Shown one piece after another: positions 45,566-54,309 of a DNA stretch of 64,000 nt; position 1 is the stretch's first letter, and the number at the start of each line of letters is the position of its first letter. The position numbers and the translations under genes were made by a program. This stretch comes from Limnohabitans sp. 15K. Lineage in GTDB: Bacteria > Pseudomonadota > Gammaproteobacteria > Burkholderiales > Burkholderiaceae_C. The notes below the pieces were generated by a model. It searched no databases. It was not told the origin of the DNA and saw only the letters and a program-made list of their open reading frames with translations. The DNA lies in the NCBI RefSeq assembly GCF_002778285.1, contig NZ_NESM01000001.1, positions 1,153,934 through 1,217,933 of the forward strand, read 5' to 3'.

Positions 45566-47065
45566 TCAGGGTCGGGTGCGGGTGTTCGGACTGAGTTTTT
45601 TCCAGGGCAGATCGCCCGGATCGGCTGCCATCGGTCCTGCCGCTTTGGCCACCAAAACGCGGCTGGCGATCGGCGTGAAATCGGCCCTGAAATGGTTGGA
45701 GCTTTTGACCACCAGCAGCTTCATCTGTTCGGGCTGGATGCCCACGGCGCGAAACAGCTCGCGGTCAAGCATTTGCATCTTGCCGCTGGCCACGGCGATC
45801 AAGACGCCTTCAAATTCAAGGCAGGCGCAGGGTCCGATGTGGGCTTTCATGCCGGTCATCATCGGACCTTTGAGTTCGCAATAATCCGGCCCCAAAGCCC
45901 GCACCGTGAAGCGCCCCTGCAAGGGCGGGTCGCTCACCTCGCCGCTGAAGGTGGGCACAGCCTTGCCCAAAGCCAGTTGCAAGCTGGCCCCCACGCCTGC
46001 GGCATGGGCCATGCGGGCAGCCTCAGGGTCGTACAACAAACCCAGCGCCACCTGGCCAGGCCAGCGCTGGCCCGCGCCTTGTTGCAGCAAGGCATGCAGC
46101 ATGCCGGTGGTGTTGCTGTCACCGCCTGCGCCCGGGTTGTCTTGTGTGTCGGCCATGACCACGGGCGCAGAAGTCACCTCGGCCGCGGCCAAGGCTTGGG
46201 TGACCGCCTCGCGGGCAGGCAGCACATCAGGGCGCCACTGGCCAGGCTCGGCCACACGCTCAAACAAGCGCTGCACCGCAGCTTCGGCCTGCGGGCCGTG
46301 GCCCCAGACCACAGGGCCGCACTCGGCAAAATCAGACGCCGGAAAACCCATGCAAAAACTGAGCATGCAACCGGTTTGTGTTTCCAGCGCGATCATCTCG
46401 TCGTAGAGGTCTTTGGCCGGCGCCATCCAGGTGCTTTGCGCATTGAGCGGAATCAAGAACGGCAGGCGTCGCGCCTGCATGGGGCGCTTGCCGCCTGCAC
46501 GAAAATGCTCGCGCAGCAGCATGGCGGCCCGCTCGCCAGTCTCGGCCATGTCAATGTGCGGGTAGGTGCGGTAAGCCACCAGGCCATCGGACATCTGCAA
46601 CATGCGCTCGGTCACGTTGGCGTGCAGGTCCAGGCTGGCCACGATGGGCAACTTGGGGCCCACCACGGCGCGGATGCGCGCGATCAACTCACCTTCGCTG
46701 TCGTCGGCGTTTTCGGCCACAGCCGCGCCATGCAAATCGAGGTAGACGCCGTCCAGGCCCTGCACCAAGGCCGCGCGAACGTCTTCAAGAATGGCCGAAC
46801 AAATGCGCTCGAACGCATCTTTCGTCACATAAGAAGACGGCGTGGCACCGGCCCAAGCCGAAGGCACCAGCTGCCATCCCTCACGGCGGGCCGCATCGAT
46901 GAAACCACCGGCCGGGATGTTCACGCCCGTCATTTGGTCCAGCAATGCTTGCCCACGCACAAAGGCTGGAAAGGCCTCGCCGCTTTGAAAAGCGGTCCAA
47001 TCGGCCAAGCTGGGGGCAAAGGTGTTGGTCTCGTGCTGGTAACCAGCGATCAGGATACGGGTCAT
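45566..47065 (-). CDS. M81 family metallopeptidase (MlrC-like)
   Basis: A 499-residue member of the M81/MlrC family, whose best-known member degrades linearised microcystin. The N-terminus MTRILIAGYQHETNTFAPS, the metal-binding SLDLHANVTERML region and the ADTQDNPGAGGDSNTTGML region match the family. DUF1485 N- and C-terminal domains follow in order. Many members are encoded with peptide importers and amidases and have unknown substrates. It lies 23 bases after the importer ATPase gene. A microcystin role is not shown. Confidence 0.87.
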   Translation of the reverse strand: MTRILIAGYQHETNTFAPSLADWTAFQSGEAFPAFVRGQALLDQMTGVNIPAGGFIDAARREGWQLVPSAWAGATPSSYVTKDAFERICSAILEDVRAALVQGLDGVYLDLHGAAVAENADDSEGELIARIRAVVGPKLPIVASLDLHANVTERMLQMSDGLVAYRTYPHIDMAETGERAAMLLREHFRAGGKRPMQARRLPFLIPLNAQSTWMAPAKDLYDEMIALETQTGCMLSFCMGFPASDFAECGPVVWGHGPQAEAAVQRLFERVAEPGQWRPDVLPAREAVTQALAAAEVTSAPVVMADTQDNPGAGGDSNTTGMLHALLQQGAGQRWPGQVALGLLYDPEAARMAHAAGVGASLQLALGKAVPTFSGEVSDPPLQGRFTVRALGPDYCELKGPMMTGMKAHIGPCACLEFEGVLIAVASGKMQMLDRELFRAVGIQPEQMKLLVVKSSNHFRADFTPIASRVLVAKAAGPMAADPGDLPWKKLSPNTRTRP

Positions 47066-47088
47066 GGGGACGTTGGGTGTGACAGGCC

Positions 47089-48717
47089 TCAAGCCTCGGT
47101 ATTCAGGGGCGGCAAGGCAGCAGGCGCAGCCTGCAGAAGGCGGCGTGTGTAGTCTTGTTGCGGATTGGCATAAAGCTCGGCCGTCAGGCCTTCTTCAACA
47201 ATGTGGCCCTGGTGCATGACCACCACGCGGTCGCACAACTGGGCGGCCACGCGCAAGTCGTGCGTGATGAAAAGCAAGCCCAGACCCAGACGGCCCTGGA
47301 TTTCGCGCAGCAGGTTCAAAATTTGCGCCTGCACGCTCACATCCAGCGCGCTGACAGCTTCGTCGGCCACCAGGACTTGGGGGCGGCACGCCAGCGCACG
47401 GGCGATGGCCAAGCGCTGTCTTTGTCCACCACTGAACTGGCTGGGATAACGCTTGAGCGCCTCCACCGGCAAACGCACCTGCGTCATCAATTCGGCCGCC
47501 AAGGCTTCGGCCTCCGCGCGGGATTGGCCAAAGTTCATGGCCCCTTCGACCATGGACTGGCCCACCGTGCGGCGGGGGTTGAGCGAACGGTTCGGATCTT
47601 GAAACACCACCTGCACCTGGCTGCGCAAAGGCCGTAAACGGCTTTCCGCCAAGGTGGCGACTTCTTGGTCACCCCAATGGATGCGGCCCTCAGTCGGGTC
47701 GATCAGGCGAATCAAGCAACGGGCAAAAGTGGACTTGCCTGAACCCGACTCACCCACAATGCCCACGGTCTCACCTGCGTGCACCGCCACTTGGGCATTT
47801 TGCAGCGCAGCGGTGGCGCGGTTGCGACCCATCCAGTCACGGCTGGCATAGGTTTTTCCGACACCCTGACCCGACAGCAAGGCCGGGCCACTGAAAGCGG
47901 GTTTGGCAGCAGGCGGTGTCATGCCAGGAACGGCCTCGAGCAACTGGCGCGTGTAACTGGCCTTGGGTCGGCGCAGCACCTGCTCGCAAGGGCCTGCCTC
48001 GACCGCTTCGCCTTGGTTCATGACCAGCACCTGGTCGGCGATCTCGGCCACCACGCCCATGTCGTGGGTGATGAAGAGCACCGCACTGCCCTGCTCGCGC
48101 TGCAGGTCGGCGATTAAACGCAAAATTTCTTTTTGGGTGGTCACGTCGAGCGCGGTGGTCGGCTCGTCGCAAATCAAGAGCGCAGGCTTCAAGATCACCG
48201 CCATCGCGATCACGATGCGCTGACGCTGGCCGCCACTGAGTTGGTGCGGATAGCTGCGCAGCATGCGCGCCGGGTCGGGCAGCTTGACCCGCTCAAACAC
48301 ACGCAGGATTTCGGCACGGCGCTGCTCGGCAGGCCAATCGGTGTGGGTGGACAGCAATTCGTCGACTTGGTCGCCGCAGCTCATGACCGGGTTCAGGGCT
48401 GTCATGGGCTCCTGAAACACCATGCCCATGGCCTTGCCGCGCAATTGGCGCAGCCGCAGCGCAGAGGCATTCAGCAAGGATTCGCCTTGCAGAACAACAT
48501 CGCCCGCCACGGGCTGCAGCTCTTTGGGCAGCAGGCCCATCACGGTGGTGGCCATGACGGACTTGCCCGAGCCAGACTCGCCCACCACACACAAGGTCTG
48601 GCCCGGCAGGATGTCGAGCGACACCTCGGTGATGGCATGTGCCCGGTCACCGCCCGCGGGCAAGGCGACCGAGAGGCCGCGAATGGAAAGAACGGCTTGA
48701 GAAGCGGTCTGAGTCAT
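47089..48717 (-). CDS. Peptide ABC transporter ATP-binding protein, fused DppD-DppF type
   Basis: A 542-residue protein with two complete ATPase domains. The first has GESGSGKSVMATTVMG, LSGGQRQRIVIAMAV and DEPTTALDVTTQ. The second has GESGSGKSTFARCLIRL, FSGGQRQRLAIARAL and DEAVSALDVSVQ. Each carries an oligopeptide/dipeptide-type C-terminal extension. One fused protein replaces the separate DppD and DppF. Its start overlaps the upstream permease stop as ATGA. It drives uptake of a peptide-like ligand with the permeases and binding protein encoded upstream. Confidence 0.93.
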   Translation of the reverse strand: MTQTASQAVLSIRGLSVALPAGGDRAHAITEVSLDILPGQTLCVVGESGSGKSVMATTVMGLLPKELQPVAGDVVLQGESLLNASALRLRQLRGKAMGMVFQEPMTALNPVMSCGDQVDELLSTHTDWPAEQRRAEILRVFERVKLPDPARMLRSYPHQLSGGQRQRIVIAMAVILKPALLICDEPTTALDVTTQKEILRLIADLQREQGSAVLFITHDMGVVAEIADQVLVMNQGEAVEAGPCEQVLRRPKASYTRQLLEAVPGMTPPAAKPAFSGPALLSGQGVGKTYASRDWMGRNRATAALQNAQVAVHAGETVGIVGESGSGKSTFARCLIRLIDPTEGRIHWGDQEVATLAESRLRPLRSQVQVVFQDPNRSLNPRRTVGQSMVEGAMNFGQSRAEAEALAAELMTQVRLPVEALKRYPSQFSGGQRQRLAIARALACRPQVLVADEAVSALDVSVQAQILNLLREIQGRLGLGLLFITHDLRVAAQLCDRVVVMHQGHIVEEGLTAELYANPQQDYTRRLLQAAPAALPPLNTEA

Positions 48718-49595
48718 GCGCCGCTCCGCTTTGCGAATTTGGGGTCCAGCACATCGCGCAGGCCGTCACCCAAGAGGTTGATGGCCAGCACCGTGGGCAC
48801 CAAAAACAGCGCGGGGAACAGCACATTGCCGGGGTACTGGGTGAACTGCACCCGGCCCTCGGCCATGATGTTGCCCCAAGTCGGGATGTCGGCGGGCAAG
48901 CCCAACCCCAAAAAACTCAGAATCGCTTCGGTCAGCACCGCACTGGCCGCGATGAAGGTGCCTTGCACAATCAGCGGCGCCATCGCGTTGGGCAGGATGT
49001 GGCGAAACAAAATGACCGGTGTGGGCGTGGCCAAGGCTCGGGCTGCCTCGACAAAAGGCTCCTCGCGCAAGCTCAGCACCAGCGCACGCACCAGGCGCGT
49101 GACACGCGGAATTTCCGGAATGGCGATGGCCACCACCACGGTCCAGATCTGGGCACCCAAGGCCGCCACCAGCGCAATGGCCAGCAAGATGGCGGGGATG
49201 GCCATGAGACCGTCCATGAAACGCATCAGCACCGCGTCCATCAGGCGAAAGTAACCGGCCAGCATGCCCAACAAGCCGCCCACGGCCAAGGCCACGGTGG
49301 CAGTGAACAAACCCACCAGCAAAGACACGCGGGTGCCAAACAGCACGCGGCTGTAGATGTCACGGCCAAAATTGTCACTGCCCATCCAAAAGGTGTGGGC
49401 CACGCTGGTGCCATCCAGCAAGCCGAACTGACCGACCACACCTGCGGCGGTGTTGATGTTGGCCGAGTCCATGGCGGCCGGGTCGACCGTGCCCAACCAA
49501 GGGGCCACCAAGGCGATCAGGATCAAGAGGCCCAGCACACCCAAGCCCAAACGGACGGTGGTGTGCGCGAGAAGTTTTCGGAAGATGGCGTTCAT
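48714..49595 (-). CDS. Peptide ABC transporter permease (DppC type)
   Basis: A 293-residue permease with an N-terminal helix (residues 15-37), a periplasmic DPAAMDSANINTAAG region typical of DppC/OppC, and a core of helices. The signature segment includes HTFWMGSDNFGRDIYSRVLFGTRVSLLVG. The coupling region is FVEAARALATPTPVILFRHILPNAMAPLIV. The ATG at 49595 shares a base with the stop of the partner permease gene (TGATG). Confidence 0.93.
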   Translation of the reverse strand: MNAIFRKLLAHTTVRLGLGVLGLLILIALVAPWLGTVDPAAMDSANINTAAGVVGQFGLLDGTSVAHTFWMGSDNFGRDIYSRVLFGTRVSLLVGLFTATVALAVGGLLGMLAGYFRLMDAVLMRFMDGLMAIPAILLAIALVAALGAQIWTVVVAIAIPEIPRVTRLVRALVLSLREEPFVEAARALATPTPVILFRHILPNAMAPLIVQGTFIAASAVLTEAILSFLGLGLPADIPTWGNIMAEGRVQFTQYPGNVLFPALFLVPTVLAINLLGDGLRDVLDPKFAKRSGA

Positions 49596-50548
49596 CAGTA
49601 ACGGATCCGGGGATCGAGCCAGAGGTAGCTCAAATCCACCAACAAATTGATCAACACATACAGCACGCTGAAAAACAGCACCACGCCCTGGATGACCGGG
49701 AAGTCGCGGTTGAGCACCGCGTCCACCGTGAGCGAGCCGAGGCCCGGAATGGCATAGACCGTCTCGGTCACCACCACGCCGCCGATCAAGAGCGCAATGC
49801 CAATGCCGATCACCGTGACGATGGGCACCGCCGCATTGGCGAGCGCGTGGCGCAGCAAGACCGCTTGCTCGGTCACGCCTTTGGCGCGGGCGGTGCGGAT
49901 GTAGTCTTCGGTCAGGGCTTCGGACACGCTCGCCCGCGTGACCCGCGCAATGAGCGCCACATAAATGGTGGCCAGCGACAACCAAGGCAGCACCAGCTGA
50001 TAAGCCCAGGCCCCCACCCCTTGCGAGAACTCACCAAACAATCGGCGGTAACCCTGCACAGGCAACCACTGCAGCTGAATGGCAAAGATGTAGATCAGCA
50101 CATAGCCGATCACAAACACCGGCACCGAGAACCCGGCCACCGCAAAGCCGGACAAGATGCGGTCCAGCCAGCCCCCCATGCGCCAGGCGGCCAGCGTGCC
50201 CAAAGGCACCGCCACCAGCACCGCCAGCACCATGGTGCCCGCCGCCAGAGACAGCGTGGGCTCGATGCGCTGGGCGATCAGCTCGGTGACCGGTTTGCCC
50301 AGGTAAAAGGAATAGCCCAAGTCACCCTGCAGCACACCCATCAACCAGATGCCAAATTGCGTGAACAAAGGCTTGGTCAGGCCCAATTGCTCGCGGATGC
50401 GGTCGATGTCTTCGTTGGTGGCGTTGTTGCCCGCGATCACGGCGGCCGGGTCCCCCGGCGTGAGCCGAAGGATCAGGAACACGATGACCGCCACCGTGAA
50501 CAACACAGGGATCAGCGCCAGCAGGCGCTGCAGCAAGAATCTCAGCAT
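49595..50548 (-). CDS. Peptide ABC transporter permease (DppB type)
   Basis: A 317-residue permease with six helices. The DppB start MLRFLLQRLLALIPVLFTVAV, the substrate-loop LTPGDPAAVIAGNNAT and the coupling segment EDYIRTARAKGVTEQAVLLRHALANAAVP are conserved. It forms the heterodimeric channel with the DppC-type protein. It is 34 bases downstream of the binding-protein gene. Confidence 0.93.
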   Translation of the reverse strand: MLRFLLQRLLALIPVLFTVAVIVFLILRLTPGDPAAVIAGNNATNEDIDRIREQLGLTKPLFTQFGIWLMGVLQGDLGYSFYLGKPVTELIAQRIEPTLSLAAGTMVLAVLVAVPLGTLAAWRMGGWLDRILSGFAVAGFSVPVFVIGYVLIYIFAIQLQWLPVQGYRRLFGEFSQGVGAWAYQLVLPWLSLATIYVALIARVTRASVSEALTEDYIRTARAKGVTEQAVLLRHALANAAVPIVTVIGIGIALLIGGVVVTETVYAIPGLGSLTVDAVLNRDFPVIQGVVLFFSVLYVLINLLVDLSYLWLDPRIRY

Positions 50549-50582
50549 AAAACTTCAGCTGCTCTTGGGTTTAAAAAGAAGT

Positions 50583-52157
50583 TCAGTTCTTTTTGATGTT
50601 CCAGTAAACCTGTGCGCCGCCAGGCACCAGACCCGAGATGTTTTTGCGCAAGGCAGCGGGGTTGAAGTACTGGCCCAGCGGAACGTGTGTTGCGGTTTCC
50701 ATGGCGCGCAGCTGAATTTGTTCAGCGATCTGCTTCTTCTGCGCATCAGTGGTGGCCTGGGCAAACTTGACCTTCAGGTCTTCGATTTGCTTGTCGTCTT
50801 GCCAGCCGAACCAGCCCTTGTCACCCGCGGCGTTCATCATGGCCATGGTCAGCGGGTTCAGGATGTCTCCCGCTGTCCAGGCGGTCATGAAGGCGTTCCA
50901 GCCGCCTTGTGCTGGGGCGTCTTTCTTGGCGCGGCGAGCCACCAAGGTGGCCCAGTCCATTTGCTGCATGTCGACCTTGAAGCCCGCGGCTTCCAGTTGC
51001 TGCTTGGCCACCAGGGGCAGTTTGGCGATCGCGGCCAGGTCGGTCGGACGCATCAGCACCACAGGCGTGCCGTCGTAGCCCGCTTCTTTCAGCATGTCAG
51101 CCGCCTTTTTGGGGTCGGCCATGCCTGTGTAAATGCCGGTCTTGTCGCTGGCCAAGGGCGTGCCGCAGGGGTACATGCTCTTGCAGAAGGTGAACATGCC
51201 GGGTGCGCCGACCTGCGTTTTGAGGTGCGCTTCTTGTCCCAGTGCCACCATGGCGGCCTGGCGGATCTTCACGTTGTTGAACGGGGCATGCAGGTGGTTG
51301 AAGCGCAGGATGAACTGCAAGCCTGCAGGCTGGGCGTCCACCAGTTGGACGTCTTTTTGGGCCTTGAGCGAAGCATATTGCTCGAACGTGGGCTGCTCGA
51401 CGATGTCGACTTCACCAGCCACCAACGCATTGAACTGGGTTTGCGGGTCGCGGATGATGACCCACTCCACGCGGTCCAGATGCACATTTTTGCCACCGGC
51501 GGTGCCATCAGGGGCTTCGCTGCGGGGTTTGTATTTGTCGTTCTTCACGTAAACCAGACGCTCGCCGGGTTTGTATTCGCCAGGCACGAACTTGTAAGGG
51601 CCCGAACCAATGTGTTCCTTGATCTGCTCGCTGCCAGGCGTGGCAGCAATGCGTGCAGGCATGATGAACAGCACGTTCGAAGAGGGCTTGCCCAGCGCTT
51701 CGAGCATCACACCAAAGGGCTTGTTGAGCTTGATCACAAAGGTCTTGGCGTCGGGCGTGGCATAGCTGTCCACGCTCTTGGCCAGCACACCGCCAAAGCT
51801 GTCGCGGCTGCTCCAGCGCTTGATGGAGGCCACCACGTCTTCGCTGGTCACGGCTTTGCCATCGTGAAATTCCAAGCCATCACGCAGGGTGAAGGTCCAA
51901 GTCAGGTTGTCCTTGCTGACGTTCCATTTGTCCACCATTTGCGGCTTGGGTTTGCCAGCCAGGTCGGTGCCAAACAAGGTGTCGTAAATCATGTACCCGT
52001 GGTTGCGCGTGACAAACGCGGTGGACCAGACCGGGTCCAGAATCGTCACGTTGGCGTGCGGCACCACGCGCAGGGTCTTGCCCTGGGCTTGCGCAACAAA
52101 GGGGGTCAACAGGGCTGCTGCCAAAGTGGCCACAGCAAAAAGGGAACGACGCTTCAT
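50583..52157 (-). CDS. Peptide/nickel-type ABC transporter binding protein (SBP family 5)
   Basis: A 524-residue periplasmic receptor. A signal peptide spans residues 1-24 (MKRRSLFAVATLAAALLTPF, cleavage after AQA). The SBP_bac_5 body includes LDPVWSTAFVTRNHGYMIYDTLFG, WTFTLRDGLEFHDGKAVTSEDVVASIKRW and a lobe-2 segment KVDMQQMDWATLVARRAKKD. It delivers a peptide-like or amide ligand to the permeases. The clustering with M81 peptidase and amidases suggests an amide-bonded nutrient. It is divergent from an amidase with a 60-base intergenic gap. Confidence 0.92.
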   Translation of the reverse strand: MKRRSLFAVATLAAALLTPFVAQAQGKTLRVVPHANVTILDPVWSTAFVTRNHGYMIYDTLFGTDLAGKPKPQMVDKWNVSKDNLTWTFTLRDGLEFHDGKAVTSEDVVASIKRWSSRDSFGGVLAKSVDSYATPDAKTFVIKLNKPFGVMLEALGKPSSNVLFIMPARIAATPGSEQIKEHIGSGPYKFVPGEYKPGERLVYVKNDKYKPRSEAPDGTAGGKNVHLDRVEWVIIRDPQTQFNALVAGEVDIVEQPTFEQYASLKAQKDVQLVDAQPAGLQFILRFNHLHAPFNNVKIRQAAMVALGQEAHLKTQVGAPGMFTFCKSMYPCGTPLASDKTGIYTGMADPKKAADMLKEAGYDGTPVVLMRPTDLAAIAKLPLVAKQQLEAAGFKVDMQQMDWATLVARRAKKDAPAQGGWNAFMTAWTAGDILNPLTMAMMNAAGDKGWFGWQDDKQIEDLKVKFAQATTDAQKKQIAEQIQLRAMETATHVPLGQYFNPAALRKNISGLVPGGAQVYWNIKKN

Positions 52158-52217
52158 CAGTTACTCCAGTCAAGACGGGGACATTGAACAATGGTCCTGA
52201 ACATTATAAAGCGAAAC

Positions 52218-53663
52218 ATGACCACTGCTTATCAGGACATTACCCAACTCGGTGCACTGGACTTGTCCCGTGCGATACACACCAAGCAAGTCTCATGCCG
52301 CGAAGTGATGCTCGCGACATTGGCGCAGGTGGACCGACTCAACCCCCAAAGCAACGCCATCGTCAGCCGCGTGGACAGTGAGATCCTGCTCAACCAGGCC
52401 GATGCGCGAGATGCGCAACTGGCCCGGGGTGAGTCGATGGGTTGGCTGCATGGCATACCGCAAGCCGTCAAAGACCTGGCCCATGTTCAGGGTTTGCGCA
52501 CCACTTTGGGCAGCCCTTTGATGAAAGACTTTGTGGCCAGCGAAGACGGCCTGATGGCGCAGCGCATGAAAGCCGCAGGCGCCATCGTCATTGGCAAGAC
52601 CAACACCCCCGAATTTGGCCTGGGCTCGCACACCTTCAACGAAGTGTTTGGGGCCACACGCAACGCCTGGAACCCGGACAAAACAGCGGGCGGCAGCAGT
52701 GGCGGCGCGGGCGTGGCCCTGGCCCAACGCATGCTGAGCGTGGCCGATGGCTCGGACTTCATGGGCAGCTTGCGCAACCCCGCAGGCTGGAACCATGTGT
52801 TCGGCATGCGGCCTTCGCAAGGCCGCGTGCCCATGTGGCCTGTACAAGATGTGTTCATTGCGCAATTGGGCACGGAAGGCCCCATGGGACGCCATATGCG
52901 CGATGTGGCCATGCTGTTGTCAACACAAGCCGGTGCGCACCCGTGCAGCCCCACGAGCCTGAGCGAGGACCCGGCCGTGTTTGCGGGGTCGTTGGACAGC
53001 AACCCCAAAGGCCAGCGCATCGGTTGGCTGGGCGATTTGCAGGGCTACCTGCCCATGGAGGGCGGGATTTTGGAGGTCTGCCAATCGGCCTTGAACAGCT
53101 TTTCGGGCATGGGTTGCACCATCGACGAAGCCCAATTGGGCATGCCACCCGAGCAAATTTGGCAAGCATGGTTGGTGTGGCGGCAGGCTTTGATGGGGCC
53201 ACGCATCGCGCCTTTTTTGATCAACCCCGCCAACCGTGCGCACATCAAAGCCGAAGCTCTGTGGGAATACGACCAATCACTGGGCTTGACCGGCGCTCAA
53301 TTGATGTCGGCCAGTGCCAGCCGGACGCGCTTTTACCAAAGCATGTTGACCTTGTTTGAGAAATTCGATGTGCTGGCCATTCCTGTGGCCCAAGTTTGGC
53401 CGTTTGATGTAAGCCTGCGCTGGCCACAAAACGTGGCAGGCCAAAGCATGGACACTTACCACCGCTGGATGGAGGTGGTGATCTATGCCACCTTGGCAGG
53501 CCTGCCTTCGATCAGCGTCCCTGCAGGCTTTGGCGCAAACGGCTTGCCCATGGGTCTGGCCTTGATCGGCAAGCCCCAAGGCGATTGGGCGTTGCTGAAA
53601 CTGGCCCACGCTTACGAGATGGCGAACCTGGGGATGCTGGCCCAACGACCGCCAGGCGTCTGA
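52218..53663 (+). CDS. Second amidase signature hydrolase
   Basis: A 481-residue amidase with a full triad: K85 (QAVKDLAH), cis-Ser S160 (AGGSSGG) and nucleophile S184 (GSDFMGSLRNPAG). It is only distantly similar to the amidase at 44.1-45.5 kb, so it is not a recent duplicate. The ATG at 52218 begins MTTAYQDITQLGALDLSRA; an in-frame start 9 codons upstream lacks a ribosome site. It is divergent from the binding-protein gene, so the amidase and the importer operon share a short promoter region. Confidence 0.87.
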   Translation: MTTAYQDITQLGALDLSRAIHTKQVSCREVMLATLAQVDRLNPQSNAIVSRVDSEILLNQADARDAQLARGESMGWLHGIPQAVKDLAHVQGLRTTLGSPLMKDFVASEDGLMAQRMKAAGAIVIGKTNTPEFGLGSHTFNEVFGATRNAWNPDKTAGGSSGGAGVALAQRMLSVADGSDFMGSLRNPAGWNHVFGMRPSQGRVPMWPVQDVFIAQLGTEGPMGRHMRDVAMLLSTQAGAHPCSPTSLSEDPAVFAGSLDSNPKGQRIGWLGDLQGYLPMEGGILEVCQSALNSFSGMGCTIDEAQLGMPPEQIWQAWLVWRQALMGPRIAPFLINPANRAHIKAEALWEYDQSLGLTGAQLMSASASRTRFYQSMLTLFEKFDVLAIPVAQVWPFDVSLRWPQNVAGQSMDTYHRWMEVVIYATLAGLPSISVPAGFGANGLPMGLALIGKPQGDWALLKLAHAYEMANLGMLAQRPPGV

Positions 53664-53693
53664 TCAGCTAAGGATTTTCCCAGCTGGATGGGC

Positions 53694-54128
53694 TCAGTTT
53701 TGCTGCCAAGGCAAGCCACGTACCCGCCAGCCACCCTGAACCCCTCGGTGGGCCTGAGCGTCGGGGTCGCCTTCAAAGCCTTCGAGGATGTTGTAGGCCT
53801 GCACACCCAGCTCGGTCGCACGCTGAGCCGCAGCAATCGATCGCACCCCGCTTCGGCACAGCAGGACCAATTTTTTGCCACCCGCACCCAAAGCCTGAAT
53901 GCCTGCATCAAAGTCAGGGTTCATGGCCATGCTGGGCCACTGTTTCCAAGCAAGCGCATGAGCGCCAGGCACAAACCCCACCCAAGCACGCTCAGCGTCG
54001 GTGCGAACGTCCACGATGTCGGCTTCGCCCGATTGCACCCAGGCCCAAGCCTGTTCTGGGGAAATGTCACCTGCGTACCCCGTGGCCGATTGAAGTGCGG
54101 GAAGTGTGGTCGGTGTAGAAATGGTCAT
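53694..54128 (-). CDS. Rhodanese-like sulfurtransferase domain protein
   Basis: A 144-residue single rhodanese domain protein. The active loop is VLLCRSGVRSIAAAQRA, with the catalytic Cys in LCRSG. The conserved DIVDVRTDAERAWVGFVPGAHALAW is the CDC25-type second motif. It probably transfers sulfane sulfur, but the acceptor is unknown. The ATG at 54128 is preferred over a TTG five codons upstream. It is divergent from icmF across 180 bases. Confidence 0.86.
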   Translation of the reverse strand: MTISTPTTLPALQSATGYAGDISPEQAWAWVQSGEADIVDVRTDAERAWVGFVPGAHALAWKQWPSMAMNPDFDAGIQALGAGGKKLVLLCRSGVRSIAAAQRATELGVQAYNILEGFEGDPDAQAHRGVQGGWRVRGLPWQQN

Positions 54129-54254
54129 CAGGCGTTCATCCAAGTGTTGGAAGGGTCATTTTCAGAGGCTTTCGAAATCAAATCATAGCTTTAAGCCTGC
54201 GCGTCAAAGTGTCAGTGACAGGACAGGTCGCAACGGCTAAGATGCGGGTTTTGG

Positions 54255-54290
54255 TTGACGTTTACGTCAACGTCAAAGCGATACATACCG
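54255..54290 (+). promoter_or_regulatory. icmF promoter with MerR/LiuR-like dyad
   Basis: TTGACGT-TT-ACGTCAA (54255-54270) is a perfect 7+7 inverted repeat, and a further CGTCAA copy follows at 54271-54276. The dyad begins with a TTGACG that could act as -35. GATACA at 54280 follows 19 bases later, a spacing typical of MerR-controlled promoters. The sequence resembles known LiuR sites, where LiuR is the branched-chain amino-acid degradation regulator. No merR gene is in the window. Confidence 0.6.
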
Positions 54291-54309
54291 ACTGTTACCG
54301 GAGCCACCC

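Noticed and set aside
45566..47065. A microcystin-degradation cluster
   Set aside because: Only an MlrC-family gene is present. Neither an MlrA-type membrane protease nor an MlrB-type serine hydrolase is visible, so the label is not supported.
50349..52187. A 612-codon open frame on the plus strand opposite the binding-protein gene
   Set aside because: It is antisense to a solid SBP family 5 gene and shows no domain or signal peptide.
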